Origin: Betaproteobacteria bacterium | Lineage (GTDB): Bacteria; Pseudomonadota; Gammaproteobacteria; Burkholderiales; Rhodocyclaceae | Direction: 5' to 3' | Assembly: GCA_016720065.1 (NCBI GenBank) | Contig: JADJXY010000002.1 | Coordinates: forward strand, 1,377,001 to 1,441,000 | Length of the DNA: 64,000 nucleotides | The notes under the pieces: model-generated | What the model was told of the DNA's origin: nothing | The model's database searches: none | The model's input: only the letters and a program-made list of their open reading frames with translations | Made by a program: the position numbers and the translations under genes | Shown: positions 1 to 8,488 of the stretch, piece after piece | Numbering within the stretch: position 1 is the stretch's first letter | Layout: the number at the start of each line of letters is the position of its first letter

Positions 1-53
1 CTACGCCAGAACCTTGTTCCCATGACCCCGACACCCCTCCCTCTTCCAAGACC

Positions 54-932
54 ATGAACGATCGCTTCCAACGTTTCCTCTTCGAAGGACTCGACGTCCG
101 CGGCGCCTGGGTACGCCTGGAGGATTCCTGGCAGAAGCTGCAGCAAGACCGGGGCTACGCGTGGCCCGTGGCGGCCCTGCTGGGGGAACTGGCCGCGGTC
201 ACCGTCCTGGTGGCAGGCCAACTGAAACAGCCGGGCCGCCTCACCCTGCAATTGCAGGGCGAAGGCCCCATCCGCCTGCTGGTGGTCGATTGCGACGAGA
301 GCCTACGCCTGCGGGGCATGGCCCGCAGCGACCCGCAGGTGGACCCTGCCCCGGCACCACAGCTTCTCGGCGCCGACTGCGGCGGGCGCCTGCTGCTCAG
401 TCTCGACCTGCCCACGGCCCGCCAGCCTTACCAGAGCTTTGTCCCCCTGGTCGGCGAGGGCATAGGCGCCATCTTCGAGCACTACCTGGAGCAGTCCGAG
501 CAACAGCCGTCGCGCCTCTTCCTTGCCGTCTCGCCCCAGGCGGTCAGCTGCCTCTTCCTGCAAAAGATGCCCGAGGCGGACCGTTCCGACCCGGACGGCT
601 GGCGGCGCGTCACCGCTCTTGCCGAGACGGTCAAACCCGAGGAACTGCTGGGTCTCGACGCCGCCGCGCTGTTGCAGCGCCTGTTCCACGAGGACATCGC
701 CACCCGGGGCGTCCGGCTTTTCGACCCGGTGGCGGTGAGCTACCACTGCCCCGAGGACTGGGACAAGGTGCGCAACGTGATCCTCAGCCTGGGCCGCGCG
801 GAAGCCGAAGCCCTGGTACGGGAGCGGGGCGCCATCGTGCTGCGGGACGACATGTGCCACCGCGAGTACCGCTTCGCGCCCGAGGACATCGCCGCCCTCT
901 TCACCGCGGCCGATCCCCCGACCCTGCATTGA
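54..932 (+). CDS. hslO: Hsp33-family redox chaperone, variant with two zinc cysteines missing
   Basis: 292 aa, the usual length for the cytosolic holdase chaperone Hsp33. The N-terminal domain is typical of the family. The C-terminal redox switch normally has a CxC and a CxxC pair that bind zinc; here the first site reads YHCPEDW (only C232) and the second DDMCHREY (only C268). Two of the four ligands are therefore absent although the surrounding sequence is well conserved. Family known: loss of zinc and disulfide formation activates Hsp33. Inferred: this protein cannot bind zinc in the classical way and may be redox-insensitive or use one disulfide. The start is the only ATG at the conserved N-terminus. 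The gene is followed by a sensor kinase on the same strand after 144 bp. Confidence 0.93.
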   Translation: MNDRFQRFLFEGLDVRGAWVRLEDSWQKLQQDRGYAWPVAALLGELAAVTVLVAGQLKQPGRLTLQLQGEGPIRLLVVDCDESLRLRGMARSDPQVDPAPAPQLLGADCGGRLLLSLDLPTARQPYQSFVPLVGEGIGAIFEHYLEQSEQQPSRLFLAVSPQAVSCLFLQKMPEADRSDPDGWRRVTALAETVKPEELLGLDAAALLQRLFHEDIATRGVRLFDPVAVSYHCPEDWDKVRNVILSLGRAEAEALVRERGAIVLRDDMCHREYRFAPEDIAALFTAADPPTLH

Positions 933-1076
933 CCGCCACCGATCGCTCCCCGCAATGATGCGCGACCAAGCCCCCCACGCTGGCCTCCCCCCCTCGGCCT
1001 CCGCCACGCTGCTCGCGGGGGAGCCGACGAAGGCCCCGTGCGTCGTGCGCCCTGACTTCCCTGGTTCTGGCCCACG

Positions 1077-2408
1077 ATGAACGACACCGCCATCCTCGCC
1101 CGCCAGACCGACCTGCTCTACCGCAATACGGCCCTGGGGCAGCTTCTCACGCTGTTCAATGCCACGCTCCTCACCATGCTGTGGAAGGACGCGGTGGGCG
1201 CGGGTCCGGCATTCGTCTGGTGGGGACTGGCGCTGCTGGTGGCCGGGGGCCGCATCGTCCTGGCACGACGCTACCTGGAGCACGCCGATGCCGCCGCCCT
1301 GAATCCAGAGCCCTGGCTGCGACTCGCGGTGATCGGGGCGGGAACCGCCGGCCTCCTGTGGGGGGCGGGCGCTCTGCTCTTCATGCTGGGGGGCGACCAT
1401 GGCCGATTGTTCTTTACCGCTTTCGTCATGGCGGGGATGACCGCCGGAGCGGTACCCTTCCTGGGGGCGCACCGCACGGCCTTCCGGGTCTATGCCTGGC
1501 CCGTCGTCGTCGCCACCCTGTGCGCCGGCGCCGGGACCGATTTGCTCCACGCCGCCTTTACCTTGATGAGCGCGGCCTTCCTCTTCGGCGTTACCCGCAG
1601 CGCCGACCGCTTTCACGACACCTTGCGCGAAACCCTGCGCCTGGAGCACGAAAAGGACCGTCTCCTGGCCGATCTCACCGCCGCCAGGATTCGCGCCGAG
1701 GCTTCGGCCCAGGCCAAGGCCCGCTTCCTCGCCAGCATCAGCCACGAACTGCGCACGCCCATGAACGGCATCATGGGCATGGCAGACCTGCTGGCCGGCG
1801 AGGGCCTGACCCCGGGTCAGCGCGAACTCCTCACGCCCCTGCGGGAATCGGCCCAGGAGCTGCTGGGCAAGATCGAGAACATGATCGAACTGTCGGACCT
1901 CGAAGTGGGGCAGATCACCCTGCATCCGACGCCCTTCAGTCTGGCGGAACTGCTCCCGGCCATCCTCGGTGACCTGGGCCGCGCCGCCCAGACCAAGGGG
2001 CTCGACTTCGCCATGGTGCAGGACGAGGACCTGCCCGAGGTGGTGGTGGGCGACCTGGACAAACTGCGCAAGGTGCTGCGCCATCTGGTGCACAACGCGG
2101 TGAAATTCACCGAAATAGGCACGGTCCGGGTCACCGTGAGCCGCGGCAGCTTCGACGAGCATAGCCTGCGCCTGAGCTTCGTGGTCCAGGACAGCGGACC
2201 CGGCATCCCGGCCGCGGAAATCCCCCATCTGTTCGAAGTCTTCACCCATGGTCACGAATCCGCCGGCCATCCCAGCCGGGGCGTCGGCGTCGGTCTTCCC
2301 ATCGCCCACCGGCTCAGCGAAGCGATGGGCGGCAGCATGAAGCTTGCAAGCGAAGTCGGCACGGGTACCACCGTGCGCCTGGAACTTCCCCTGGGTCTGC
2401 CCCAGTAG
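1077..2408 (+). CDS. Membrane-bound sensor histidine kinase
   Basis: 443 aa. Residues about 20-175 hold five or six hydrophobic segments with no obvious periplasmic sensor. A short coiled coil (180-215) leads to a HisKA domain with the phospho-acceptor in SHELRTP (H223). The HATPase domain shows the N box (HNAVKFTE), G1 (DSGPGIP) and G2 (GVGVGLPIA). There is no receiver domain and no adjacent response regulator, so it is an orphan kinase whose signal and partner cannot be read from the sequence. It resembles the kinase cores of hybrid kinases that follow an integral-membrane sensor. Confidence 0.88.
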   Translation: MNDTAILARQTDLLYRNTALGQLLTLFNATLLTMLWKDAVGAGPAFVWWGLALLVAGGRIVLARRYLEHADAAALNPEPWLRLAVIGAGTAGLLWGAGALLFMLGGDHGRLFFTAFVMAGMTAGAVPFLGAHRTAFRVYAWPVVVATLCAGAGTDLLHAAFTLMSAAFLFGVTRSADRFHDTLRETLRLEHEKDRLLADLTAARIRAEASAQAKARFLASISHELRTPMNGIMGMADLLAGEGLTPGQRELLTPLRESAQELLGKIENMIELSDLEVGQITLHPTPFSLAELLPAILGDLGRAAQTKGLDFAMVQDEDLPEVVVGDLDKLRKVLRHLVHNAVKFTEIGTVRVTVSRGSFDEHSLRLSFVVQDSGPGIPAAEIPHLFEVFTHGHESAGHPSRGVGVGLPIAHRLSEAMGGSMKLASEVGTGTTVRLELPLGLPQ

Positions 2409-2430
2409 TGCGAAGAACACGTCGTGCGCC

Positions 2431-2518
2431 CTTCCCTCCGCGCCCGCGGGGGGGCAAGCTGGCCCCGGAAAGGGGCCGACAAACCTAAGCGCTTCCCTCC
2501 GCGCCCGCGGGGGGCAAG
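2431..2518. repeat. Two direct GC-rich repeats, 27-28 bp
   Basis: Positions 2431-2458 and 2492-2518 are near-identical, starting CTTCCCTCCGCGCCCGCGGG and ending GGCAAG, with one extra G in the first copy. A related but diverged C/G-rich stretch lies at about 985-1015 before the kinase gene. The repeats lie between the convergent 3' ends of the kinase and the FAD oxidase and could act as a shared transcription stop or be a small dispersed repeat. No function is shown. Confidence 0.7.
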
Positions 2519-2539
2519 GGAGAGGGACGCAATCCCCGC

Positions 2540-3946
2540 CTACAGCACCTTGCCCGGGTTCATCAGGCCCCGCGGGTCCAGCGCGGCCTTGACGCTGGCC
2601 ATCAGGGCGAGTTCGACCTCGCTCTTGTAGCGGCGGATTTCATCGCGCTTCAATTGTCCCAGCCCGTGCTCGGCGGAAATGGAGCCCCCCAGGTCATGGA
2701 CGAGATCATGCACGCACCGGTGGACCTCCTCCTGGCGCGCGACGAAGGCGGCGTTTCCCTCCGCCTCGGCGCGGGAGAGGTTGTAGTGCAGGTTGCCGTC
2801 TCCGACATGGCCAAAGGCGACCACCCGTAGCCCGGGAAAGGTGGATTCGACGAGGGCGCCCGCCCGGGCGAGAAACTCGGGAATTCGGCTGACCGGCACG
2901 GCGATGTCGTGCTTGATGCTGACGCCCTCGATCTTCTGGGCTTCGGAAATGCTTTCGCGCAGATGCCACAGCGCCTGGGCCTGGGCTGCCGACTGGGCGA
3001 TGGCGGCGTCGCCGACCAGCCCCTTTGCGAGGGCCCCGGCCAGCCAGGCCTCCAGATCGGCCACCAAGGGGGCCGCCCCGTCGACGGCGGACACCTCGGC
3101 CAGAACGTACCAGGGCGCGACAGCCGTGGGGCGGCGAGCGCCCGGGATATGGCGCATCACCAGAGCCAGGGCGGCTTCCGACACCAGTTCGAAGGCCGTC
3201 AGTCGGGCGTCGAAGGCCTGCTGAGCCCCGGCCAGCAGCGCCACCGCCGCCTCGGGATGAGGCAGCTTGATCCAGGCGGTGGCCTGAACCGCCGGACGGG
3301 GGAAAAGCTTGAGCGAGGCGGCGGTGATGATGCCCAGGGTTCCCTCGGCGCCGATGAAGAGTTGCTTCAGGTCGTAGCCCGTGTTGTCCTTTCTCAGCGC
3401 CCGCAGGCCATTCCACAGGCGGCCGTCGGGCAGCACGGCCTCGATGCCGAGGACCAGGTCCCGGGCGGTGCCGTAGCGCAGCACCTGTACCCCCCCGGCG
3501 TTGGTGGACAGGTTGCCGCCGATCTGGCAACTGCCCTGCGAGGCGAGGGAAAGCGGGAACAAACAACCCACCGCCGCCGCCGCATCCTGGATCGCCGTCA
3601 GGGTGCAGCCGGCTTCCGCCGTCAGGGCGCGATTGGCGGCATCGACCGTGCGCAGCCGGTTGAGGCGTCCCAGGGTGATGAGCACCGCGTTGCCGTCGGG
3701 GGCCGGCGTGGCCCCGCCACACAGACCGGTGTTGCCCCCCTGGGGCACCATGGGGACGCCGGCCGCGGCGCAGGCGCCTACCACGGCCGCCACTTCGTCC
3801 GTGGTGCCCGGGCGCACGACGCAGCGCGCCGCGCCGCGGTAGCGTCCCCGCCAGTCGGTGAGGTAGGGGGCGAGTTCTTCGGGCCCGGTGAGTACTTGGG
3901 CCGGGCCCACCAGACACGCCAGGGAGGCGACCAGATCGGCACTCAT
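2540..3946 (-). CDS. FAD-linked oxidase, D-lactate/D-2-hydroxyglutarate dehydrogenase-like
   Basis: 468 aa, a VAO-type flavoprotein of the GlcD/D-2-hydroxyacid dehydrogenase family. Visible landmarks are the FAD-binding PQGGNTGLCGG and GGNLSTNAGG segments in the N-terminal half, and GHVGDGNLHYN and SAEHGLGQLK in the C-terminal substrate domain, where family histidines bind the metal and substrate carboxylate. It probably oxidises a D-2-hydroxyacid with electrons passed to a flavoprotein or quinone; the substrate cannot be assigned. The start at 3946 is chosen because it overlaps the stop of the upstream patatin gene as ATGA, showing translational coupling. Confidence 0.88.
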   Translation of the reverse strand: MSADLVASLACLVGPAQVLTGPEELAPYLTDWRGRYRGAARCVVRPGTTDEVAAVVGACAAAGVPMVPQGGNTGLCGGATPAPDGNAVLITLGRLNRLRTVDAANRALTAEAGCTLTAIQDAAAAVGCLFPLSLASQGSCQIGGNLSTNAGGVQVLRYGTARDLVLGIEAVLPDGRLWNGLRALRKDNTGYDLKQLFIGAEGTLGIITAASLKLFPRPAVQATAWIKLPHPEAAVALLAGAQQAFDARLTAFELVSEAALALVMRHIPGARRPTAVAPWYVLAEVSAVDGAAPLVADLEAWLAGALAKGLVGDAAIAQSAAQAQALWHLRESISEAQKIEGVSIKHDIAVPVSRIPEFLARAGALVESTFPGLRVVAFGHVGDGNLHYNLSRAEAEGNAAFVARQEEVHRCVHDLVHDLGGSISAEHGLGQLKRDEIRRYKSEVELALMASVKAALDPRGLMNPGKVL

Positions 3947-4818
3947 TCCAGGTAGCTTTCCAGCAAGGGCAGCATGTGCTCGGTGGCCTTGCGCCCCACG
4001 GCGATGGCTTCCGCCGCCCGGTGGTAGTCCAGGAGGCCCATCTGACCCAGGCGTGGGGCAATCAGCACATCGGCCGGTTCGCCCGCCAGGCGCGAGCGGG
4101 CGATGCGCCCCTGCATGATGGCGATGCTGTTGGCCAGCACGTCGGCCAGGGAGGGGCGAAAGGCTCCGCTCGCCTCGCCAGCGCCCCGGCCCAGCCAGCG
4201 CCCGACCCGCTGCCGCCAGCCCGGCGGGCGGCCAGCCCCTGCTTCGGCCTGGCGGTAGCGCTGATGGACGACGTCGGTTCCCAGGTCGACGGCAATGACG
4301 ATGTCGGCGTCGAGAGCCCGGCACAGCGAGACCGGAACGGGATTGACCAGGCCGCCATCGACCAGGTGCCGGTCACTGATGAGCTGAGGGGCGAAGAGCC
4401 CGGGCAGGGCGATGGATGCGCGCACGGCGTCGGCCACGGCGCCCTCCCGCAGCCAGACTTCCCGGCCGCTCGCCAGGTCGGTGGCGACGCAGGCGAAGGG
4501 GCGTTCCAGGTCATCGAAGGCGTTGTTGAGGAAGGTCTGGGCGGCAAAGGCCAGCAGTTTTTCGCCCTTGATGAGCCCCCCCGCCAGGGTGACGTCGAAA
4601 TAGCCCAGCACATCCCGCCGGCCGAGGCCCCGGGCCCAGGCTTCCAGCTTGTCCAGGTCGCCCGAGGCGTAGGCAGCGCCAACGAAAGCGCCGATGGAGG
4701 TGCCGCACACCACGTCGGGCTCGATACCCGCTTCCTGCAAGGCCCGCAGGACACCGATGTGGGCCCAGCCCCGGGCGGAACCCGATCCCAGCGCGATGCC
4801 GATGCGCGGCCGGGACAT
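3943..4818 (-). CDS. Patatin-like phospholipase, RssA type
   Basis: 291 aa. The protein shows the oxyanion-hole motif GSGSARGWAHIG (from residue 11), the nucleophile elbow GTSIG with S41, and the catalytic aspartate in VDGGLVNPVP. These define a Ser-Asp dyad patatin acyl hydrolase. There is no signal peptide, so it is probably cytosolic. Family members include E. coli RssA; the physiological lipid substrate is unknown. It precedes and is coupled by a 4-bp overlap to the FAD-linked oxidase. Confidence 0.9.
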   Translation of the reverse strand: MSRPRIGIALGSGSARGWAHIGVLRALQEAGIEPDVVCGTSIGAFVGAAYASGDLDKLEAWARGLGRRDVLGYFDVTLAGGLIKGEKLLAFAAQTFLNNAFDDLERPFACVATDLASGREVWLREGAVADAVRASIALPGLFAPQLISDRHLVDGGLVNPVPVSLCRALDADIVIAVDLGTDVVHQRYRQAEAGAGRPPGWRQRVGRWLGRGAGEASGAFRPSLADVLANSIAIMQGRIARSRLAGEPADVLIAPRLGQMGLLDYHRAAEAIAVGRKATEHMLPLLESYLE

Positions 4819-4910
4819 GGCGACCTAACGCGGCGAAGCTGCAGCCCCGCTCGCACCCTTCGCCCGCCGTGCGGGAGCGGGGCCGGGGGAGGGAAGGGGC
4901 GGGGTGGCGC

Positions 4911-6245
4911 TCATCGGGGCCGCCCCGCATCCAGCGGCTCGGCGTAGAGATCGTGGGTATCGGCGTCCACCACCCGCACCTTGAGGAAGTCCCCCGGTTC
5001 GGCGTCGAAGAAACCGTCCAGGTAAACGAGGCCGTCGATTTCCGGAGCGTCGGCGCGGGAACGGGCGATGACGCCTTCCTCGTCCACCGCATCGACCAGC
5101 ACCTCGATTTCGCTGTCGATGCGGGCGGCAAGCTTGTCGGCGCTGATGTCCTCCTGCACCTGCAGGAGCCAGCGGCGGCGATCCTCGCGCACGTCTTCCG
5201 GCGGCAGGTCCGGCAGGGCATTGGCCCGGGCGCCTTCCACCGGCGAGTAGGAAAAGGCGCCGACGCGGTCGAGCTGCGCATCCTCGATGAACTGGATCAA
5301 CTGGTCGAAATCGGCGTCGGTCTCGCCGGGGAAGCCGGTGATGAAGGTGGAACGGATGACGATCTCGGGACAGATTTCCCGCCAGCGGCGGATGCGCTCC
5401 AGGGTGTTCTCGGCGCTGGCCGGCCGCTTCATGGCTTTGAGGATCTTCGGGCTGGCGTGCTGGAAGGGCACGTCGAGGTAGGGCAGGAGCTTGCCCTCGG
5501 CCATGAGAGGAATGACCTCGTCCACCGAGGGATAGGGGTAGACGTAGTGCAGCCGCACCCAGATGCCGAACTGGGCCAGGGCCTCGCACAGCTCCTTGAG
5601 CCGCGTCCTGACCGGACGGCCGCCCCAAAAGCCGGTACGGTACTTGAGATCTACGCCGTAGGCGCTGGTGTCCTGGGAGATGACCAGGATTTCCTTGACC
5701 CCGGCCCGGGCCAGGCTCTCGGCCTCGGCCAGCACGTCGCCCACCGGGCGCGAGACCAGCGGTCCGCGCAGGGAGGGGATGATGCAGAAGGTGCAACTGT
5801 GATTGCAGCCTTCGGAAATCTTGAGGTAGGCGAAGTGGTCCGGCGTGAGCCGCACGCCCTGTTCCGGTACCAGATCGGTGAAGGGGTCGTGGGGCTTGGG
5901 CAGATGAGCATGGACGACGCCCATCACTTCGTCGGCCGCATGGGGACCGGTCACCGCCAAGACCGCAGGGTGGGTCTGGCGCACGATGTCGCCCTTGGCC
6001 CCCAGGCAGCCGGTGACGATGACGCGACCGTTCTCGGCCAGGGCTTCGCCGATGGCGTCCAGGGATTCCTCGACCGCGGCATCGATGAAGCCGCAGGTGT
6101 TGACCACCACCAGGTCGGAATCCTCATAGGAGGGCGAAATCAGATAGCCCTCGGCCCGCAGCCGGGTGAGGATGTGTTCGGAATCGACGGTGGCTTTGGG
6201 ACAGCCGAGGGAGACGAAGCCGACTTTCGGCGGGTTCGCGGCCAC
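4911..6245 (-). CDS. rimO: Ribosomal protein S12 methylthiotransferase
   Basis: 444 aa radical-SAM enzyme that adds a methylthio group to the conserved aspartate of ribosomal protein S12. It has the N-terminal MTTase domain (starts KVGFVSLGCPKATVDSE), the radical-SAM [4Fe-4S] motif CNHSCTFC, and a C-terminal TRAM domain. Length and start match the family. It begins 3 bp after the phaR stop on the same strand, so it is probably transcribed with the PHA genes. This linkage looks positional rather than functional. Confidence 0.96.
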   Translation of the reverse strand: MAANPPKVGFVSLGCPKATVDSEHILTRLRAEGYLISPSYEDSDLVVVNTCGFIDAAVEESLDAIGEALAENGRVIVTGCLGAKGDIVRQTHPAVLAVTGPHAADEVMGVVHAHLPKPHDPFTDLVPEQGVRLTPDHFAYLKISEGCNHSCTFCIIPSLRGPLVSRPVGDVLAEAESLARAGVKEILVISQDTSAYGVDLKYRTGFWGGRPVRTRLKELCEALAQFGIWVRLHYVYPYPSVDEVIPLMAEGKLLPYLDVPFQHASPKILKAMKRPASAENTLERIRRWREICPEIVIRSTFITGFPGETDADFDQLIQFIEDAQLDRVGAFSYSPVEGARANALPDLPPEDVREDRRRWLLQVQEDISADKLAARIDSEIEVLVDAVDEEGVIARSRADAPEIDGLVYLDGFFDAEPGDFLKVRVVDADTHDLYAEPLDAGRPR

Positions 6246-6248
6246 GGC

Positions 6249-6797
6249 CTACTTGGCGCCGTCCTCCGGCTTCTTGAAGGGGAAGCCGGGGAACATGTTG
6301 CGGGTCTGGCTCTGGAGCTGATCCTGCATCTGCTGGAACATCTTGTTCGACTGATCCATGTAGGCCGACATCATGGTCTGCATGGCCGGCTGCTGGAAAT
6401 TGAGGAACTGGTTCCAGATGTCGGCTTGCACCTGGGTGTTGTCACCGTACATGGGCCGTGTCTGCTCCTGCATCTTGGTCTGGAACTCGACGAAGGTCTT
6501 CATGTTGTTTTCCAGGTACTTGCCCAGCATGCCCTGCATGGCGTTGCCGTAGAAGCGGATGAAGCCCGAGAGCAATTCGCAGGAAAACAGCGGCACCCCG
6601 CCGGTTTCCTCTTCCAGGATGATCTGCAGCAGGATGCTGCGGGTGAGGTCTTCATTGCTCTTGGCATCGACGACCTTGAAGACTTCGAACTTGAGGACCA
6701 GTTCCTTCACGTCGCCCAGGGTGATGTAGGCGCTGGCCTTGGTGTCGTAAAGGCGACGATTGGGGTACTTCTTGATGAGCCGGACGGGTTCGGACAT
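6249..6797 (-). CDS. phaR: Polyhydroxyalkanoate synthesis repressor PhaR
   Basis: 182 aa from the ATG at 6797; a further ATG at 6806 is too close to the GAGG element to be preferred. The N-terminal DNA/PHB-binding domain is clear (RLIKKYPNRRLYDT), followed by a PHB-accumulation regulatory domain and a Gln/Met-rich tail. Family known: PhaR represses phasin and its own gene and is released when it binds nascent PHB granules. It lies downstream of the phaC-phaB-phaB genes and immediately upstream of rimO. Confidence 0.95.
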   Translation of the reverse strand: MSEPVRLIKKYPNRRLYDTKASAYITLGDVKELVLKFEVFKVVDAKSNEDLTRSILLQIILEEETGGVPLFSCELLSGFIRFYGNAMQGMLGKYLENNMKTFVEFQTKMQEQTRPMYGDNTQVQADIWNQFLNFQQPAMQTMMSAYMDQSNKMFQQMQDQLQSQTRNMFPGFPFKKPEDGAK

Positions 6798-6896
6798 GCC
6801 GTGCATCCTCGGGAATCTGGTCTAGGAAATTCGCTGCTGCGAGGGTAATGCCAAAGCGGTAGACGCACCAGGCTAGTGCGGTGCAGCATTGTAGCC

Positions 6897-6925
6897 CAAA
6901 AAACAGGCGCCCGGAGGCGCCCGTT
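6897..6925 (-). terminator. Intrinsic terminator after the distal phaB
   Basis: On the minus strand GGCGCC-TCCG-GGCGCC forms the core of a hairpin, extended by AAC/GTT with one mismatch and followed by a run of six T. It lies about 30 bp past the phaB stop codon, so it would separate phaB from phaR transcription. Confidence 0.72.
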
Positions 6926-6953
6926 ATTGATGCAGCGCAAGAAAAACCGCTGC

Positions 6954-7697
6954 TTACTGGTAGTACAAGCCACCGTTGATGTTCAGGGTGGCACCGGTCA
7001 TGAATCCGGCCAGATCGGAGGCCAGGTACACGCAGGCAGCGCCCATTTCCTCAGGCTTGCCCAGACGCTTCATGGGAACGCCGTCGATGATGGTCTGCAG
7101 GATTTCAGGCTTGATGGCCATGACCATCTTGGTGGCGATGTAGCCCGGAGTGATGGCATTCACGGTCACGCCCTTGGCAGCCAGCTCGGCGGCCAGGGCC
7201 TTGGTGAAGCCGATGACGCCGGCCTTGGCGGCGGAGTAGTTGGTCTGGCCGGCCTGGCCCTTGACACCATTCACCGACGAGATGTTGACGATGCGACCCC
7301 AGCCGCGCTCGGCCATCTTGGCGGAAACCTGCTTGGTCATGTTGAACAGGCTGGTCAGGTTGGTGGAGATGACGGCATCCCACTGGTCCCGTTCCATCTT
7401 GGCGAACATGCGGTCGCGGGTGATGCCGGCGTTGTTGATGAGGATGTCGATGGGGCCGGCGGCGGCTTCGCCTTCGGCAACCATGCGCTGGCAGTCTTCC
7501 AGGGAGGAGACGTCGCCGGCGACGCAGACAAAGCCGGAGAAGCCGGCGGCTTCCTGTTCCTTCAGCCACTCATCCTTGTTATCGAACTGGGGATGGTAAG
7601 CGGCGACGATCTTGTGACCCGCCTTGGCGAGTTCCTGACAAATGGCAGTTCCGATACCCCCCATGGCACCGGTGACGAGAGCAACACGTTGCGTCAT
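6954..7697 (-). CDS. phaB: Acetoacetyl-CoA reductase (second copy)
   Basis: 247 aa short-chain dehydrogenase. It shows the NADPH-binding TGAMGGIG loop, NNAG, the catalytic serine in NISSVNG and the YSAAKAG Tyr-Lys pair. PhaB reduces acetoacetyl-CoA to (R)-3-hydroxybutyryl-CoA for PHB synthesis. The first residues (MTQRVALVTG) match PhaB starts. It is 47 bp after the other phaB copy and has its own likely terminator. The two copies are clearly paralogous but diverged, so specialisation for cofactor or chain length is possible. Confidence 0.92.
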   Translation of the reverse strand: MTQRVALVTGAMGGIGTAICQELAKAGHKIVAAYHPQFDNKDEWLKEQEAAGFSGFVCVAGDVSSLEDCQRMVAEGEAAAGPIDILINNAGITRDRMFAKMERDQWDAVISTNLTSLFNMTKQVSAKMAERGWGRIVNISSVNGVKGQAGQTNYSAAKAGVIGFTKALAAELAAKGVTVNAITPGYIATKMVMAIKPEILQTIIDGVPMKRLGKPEEMGAACVYLASDLAGFMTGATLNINGGLYYQ

Positions 7698-7744
7698 TTT
7701 GATTCCTTCCTGTTTGAGTTTGTTGCGAGTGAAAAATACGGCGG

Positions 7745-8485
7745 TCAGACCATGTGCTGGCCACCGTTGATGGAAATGTTGGCGCCCGTGACGAAGGCCG
7801 CCTCGTCGGAGGCCAGGTAGGCCACCAGCCCGGCGATTTCTTCCGGCTTGCCCAGTCGTGCCACCGGAATCTGCGGCAGTATCTTGGAATCCAGAATGTC
7901 CTGGGCGATGGCCGTCACCATATTGGTGCCGATATAGCCCGGCGAGATGGTGTTGACCGTCACCCCGGACTTGGCAACCTCCAGGGCCAGCGCCTTGGTG
8001 AAGCCGTGCATGCCGGCCTTGGCCGCGGAGTAGTTGGTCTGGCCGAAAGCGCCTTTCTGGGCATTGACCGAAGACACATTGACCACCCGCCCCCACTTGC
8101 GCTCGACCATGCCGTCCATGACCTGCTTGGTCATGTTGAAAACCGAATCCAGATTGGTGTGGATGACGGCGTCCCAGTCGGCCTTGCTCATTCTCTTGAA
8201 GGTCATGTCCCGGGTGATGCCGGCGTTGTTGACCAGCACGTCGATGGGGCCGACCTCCCGGGAGACCAGCTCGACGCAGGCCTGACAGGAATCGAAATCG
8301 GTCACGTCGCAGGAATAGGCCTTGAAACCGTGGCCCAGATTGTTCATGGCCTGGAGCCACTCGCCGACCCGGGTGTTGCCCTGGGTGTAGGTGGCGACCA
8401 CCTTGTAGCCCAGGGCGGCGAGCTTGAGGCAAATCGCCTCACCCAGCCCCCCCGTTCCACCCGTAACCAGCGCAACCCTTGGCAT
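7745..8485 (-). CDS. phaB: Acetoacetyl-CoA reductase (first copy)
   Basis: 246 aa SDR enzyme with TGGTGGLG, NNAGITRDMTF, NVSSVNAQKG and the catalytic YSAAKAG. This is the PhaB-type signature. It begins 3 bp after the phaC stop codon and is almost certainly co-translated with the PHA synthase. It supplies the (R)-3-hydroxyacyl-CoA monomer to PhaC. No phaA thiolase is present in the cluster, so acetoacetyl-CoA must come from a thiolase encoded elsewhere. Confidence 0.92.
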   Translation of the reverse strand: MPRVALVTGGTGGLGEAICLKLAALGYKVVATYTQGNTRVGEWLQAMNNLGHGFKAYSCDVTDFDSCQACVELVSREVGPIDVLVNNAGITRDMTFKRMSKADWDAVIHTNLDSVFNMTKQVMDGMVERKWGRVVNVSSVNAQKGAFGQTNYSAAKAGMHGFTKALALEVAKSGVTVNTISPGYIGTNMVTAIAQDILDSKILPQIPVARLGKPEEIAGLVAYLASDEAAFVTGANISINGGQHMV

Positions 8486-8488
8486 GGC

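Noticed and set aside
303..2420. 705-aa open frame on the minus strand opposite hslO and the sensor kinase
   Set aside because: Lies fully opposite two genes with clear motifs. The translation is low-complexity His/Gln/Gly and shows no family motif. This is typical of high-GC antisense frames.
2421..2539. GC-rich direct repeats as a CRISPR or prophage end
   Set aside because: Only two copies and no spacers, integrase or phage genes nearby.
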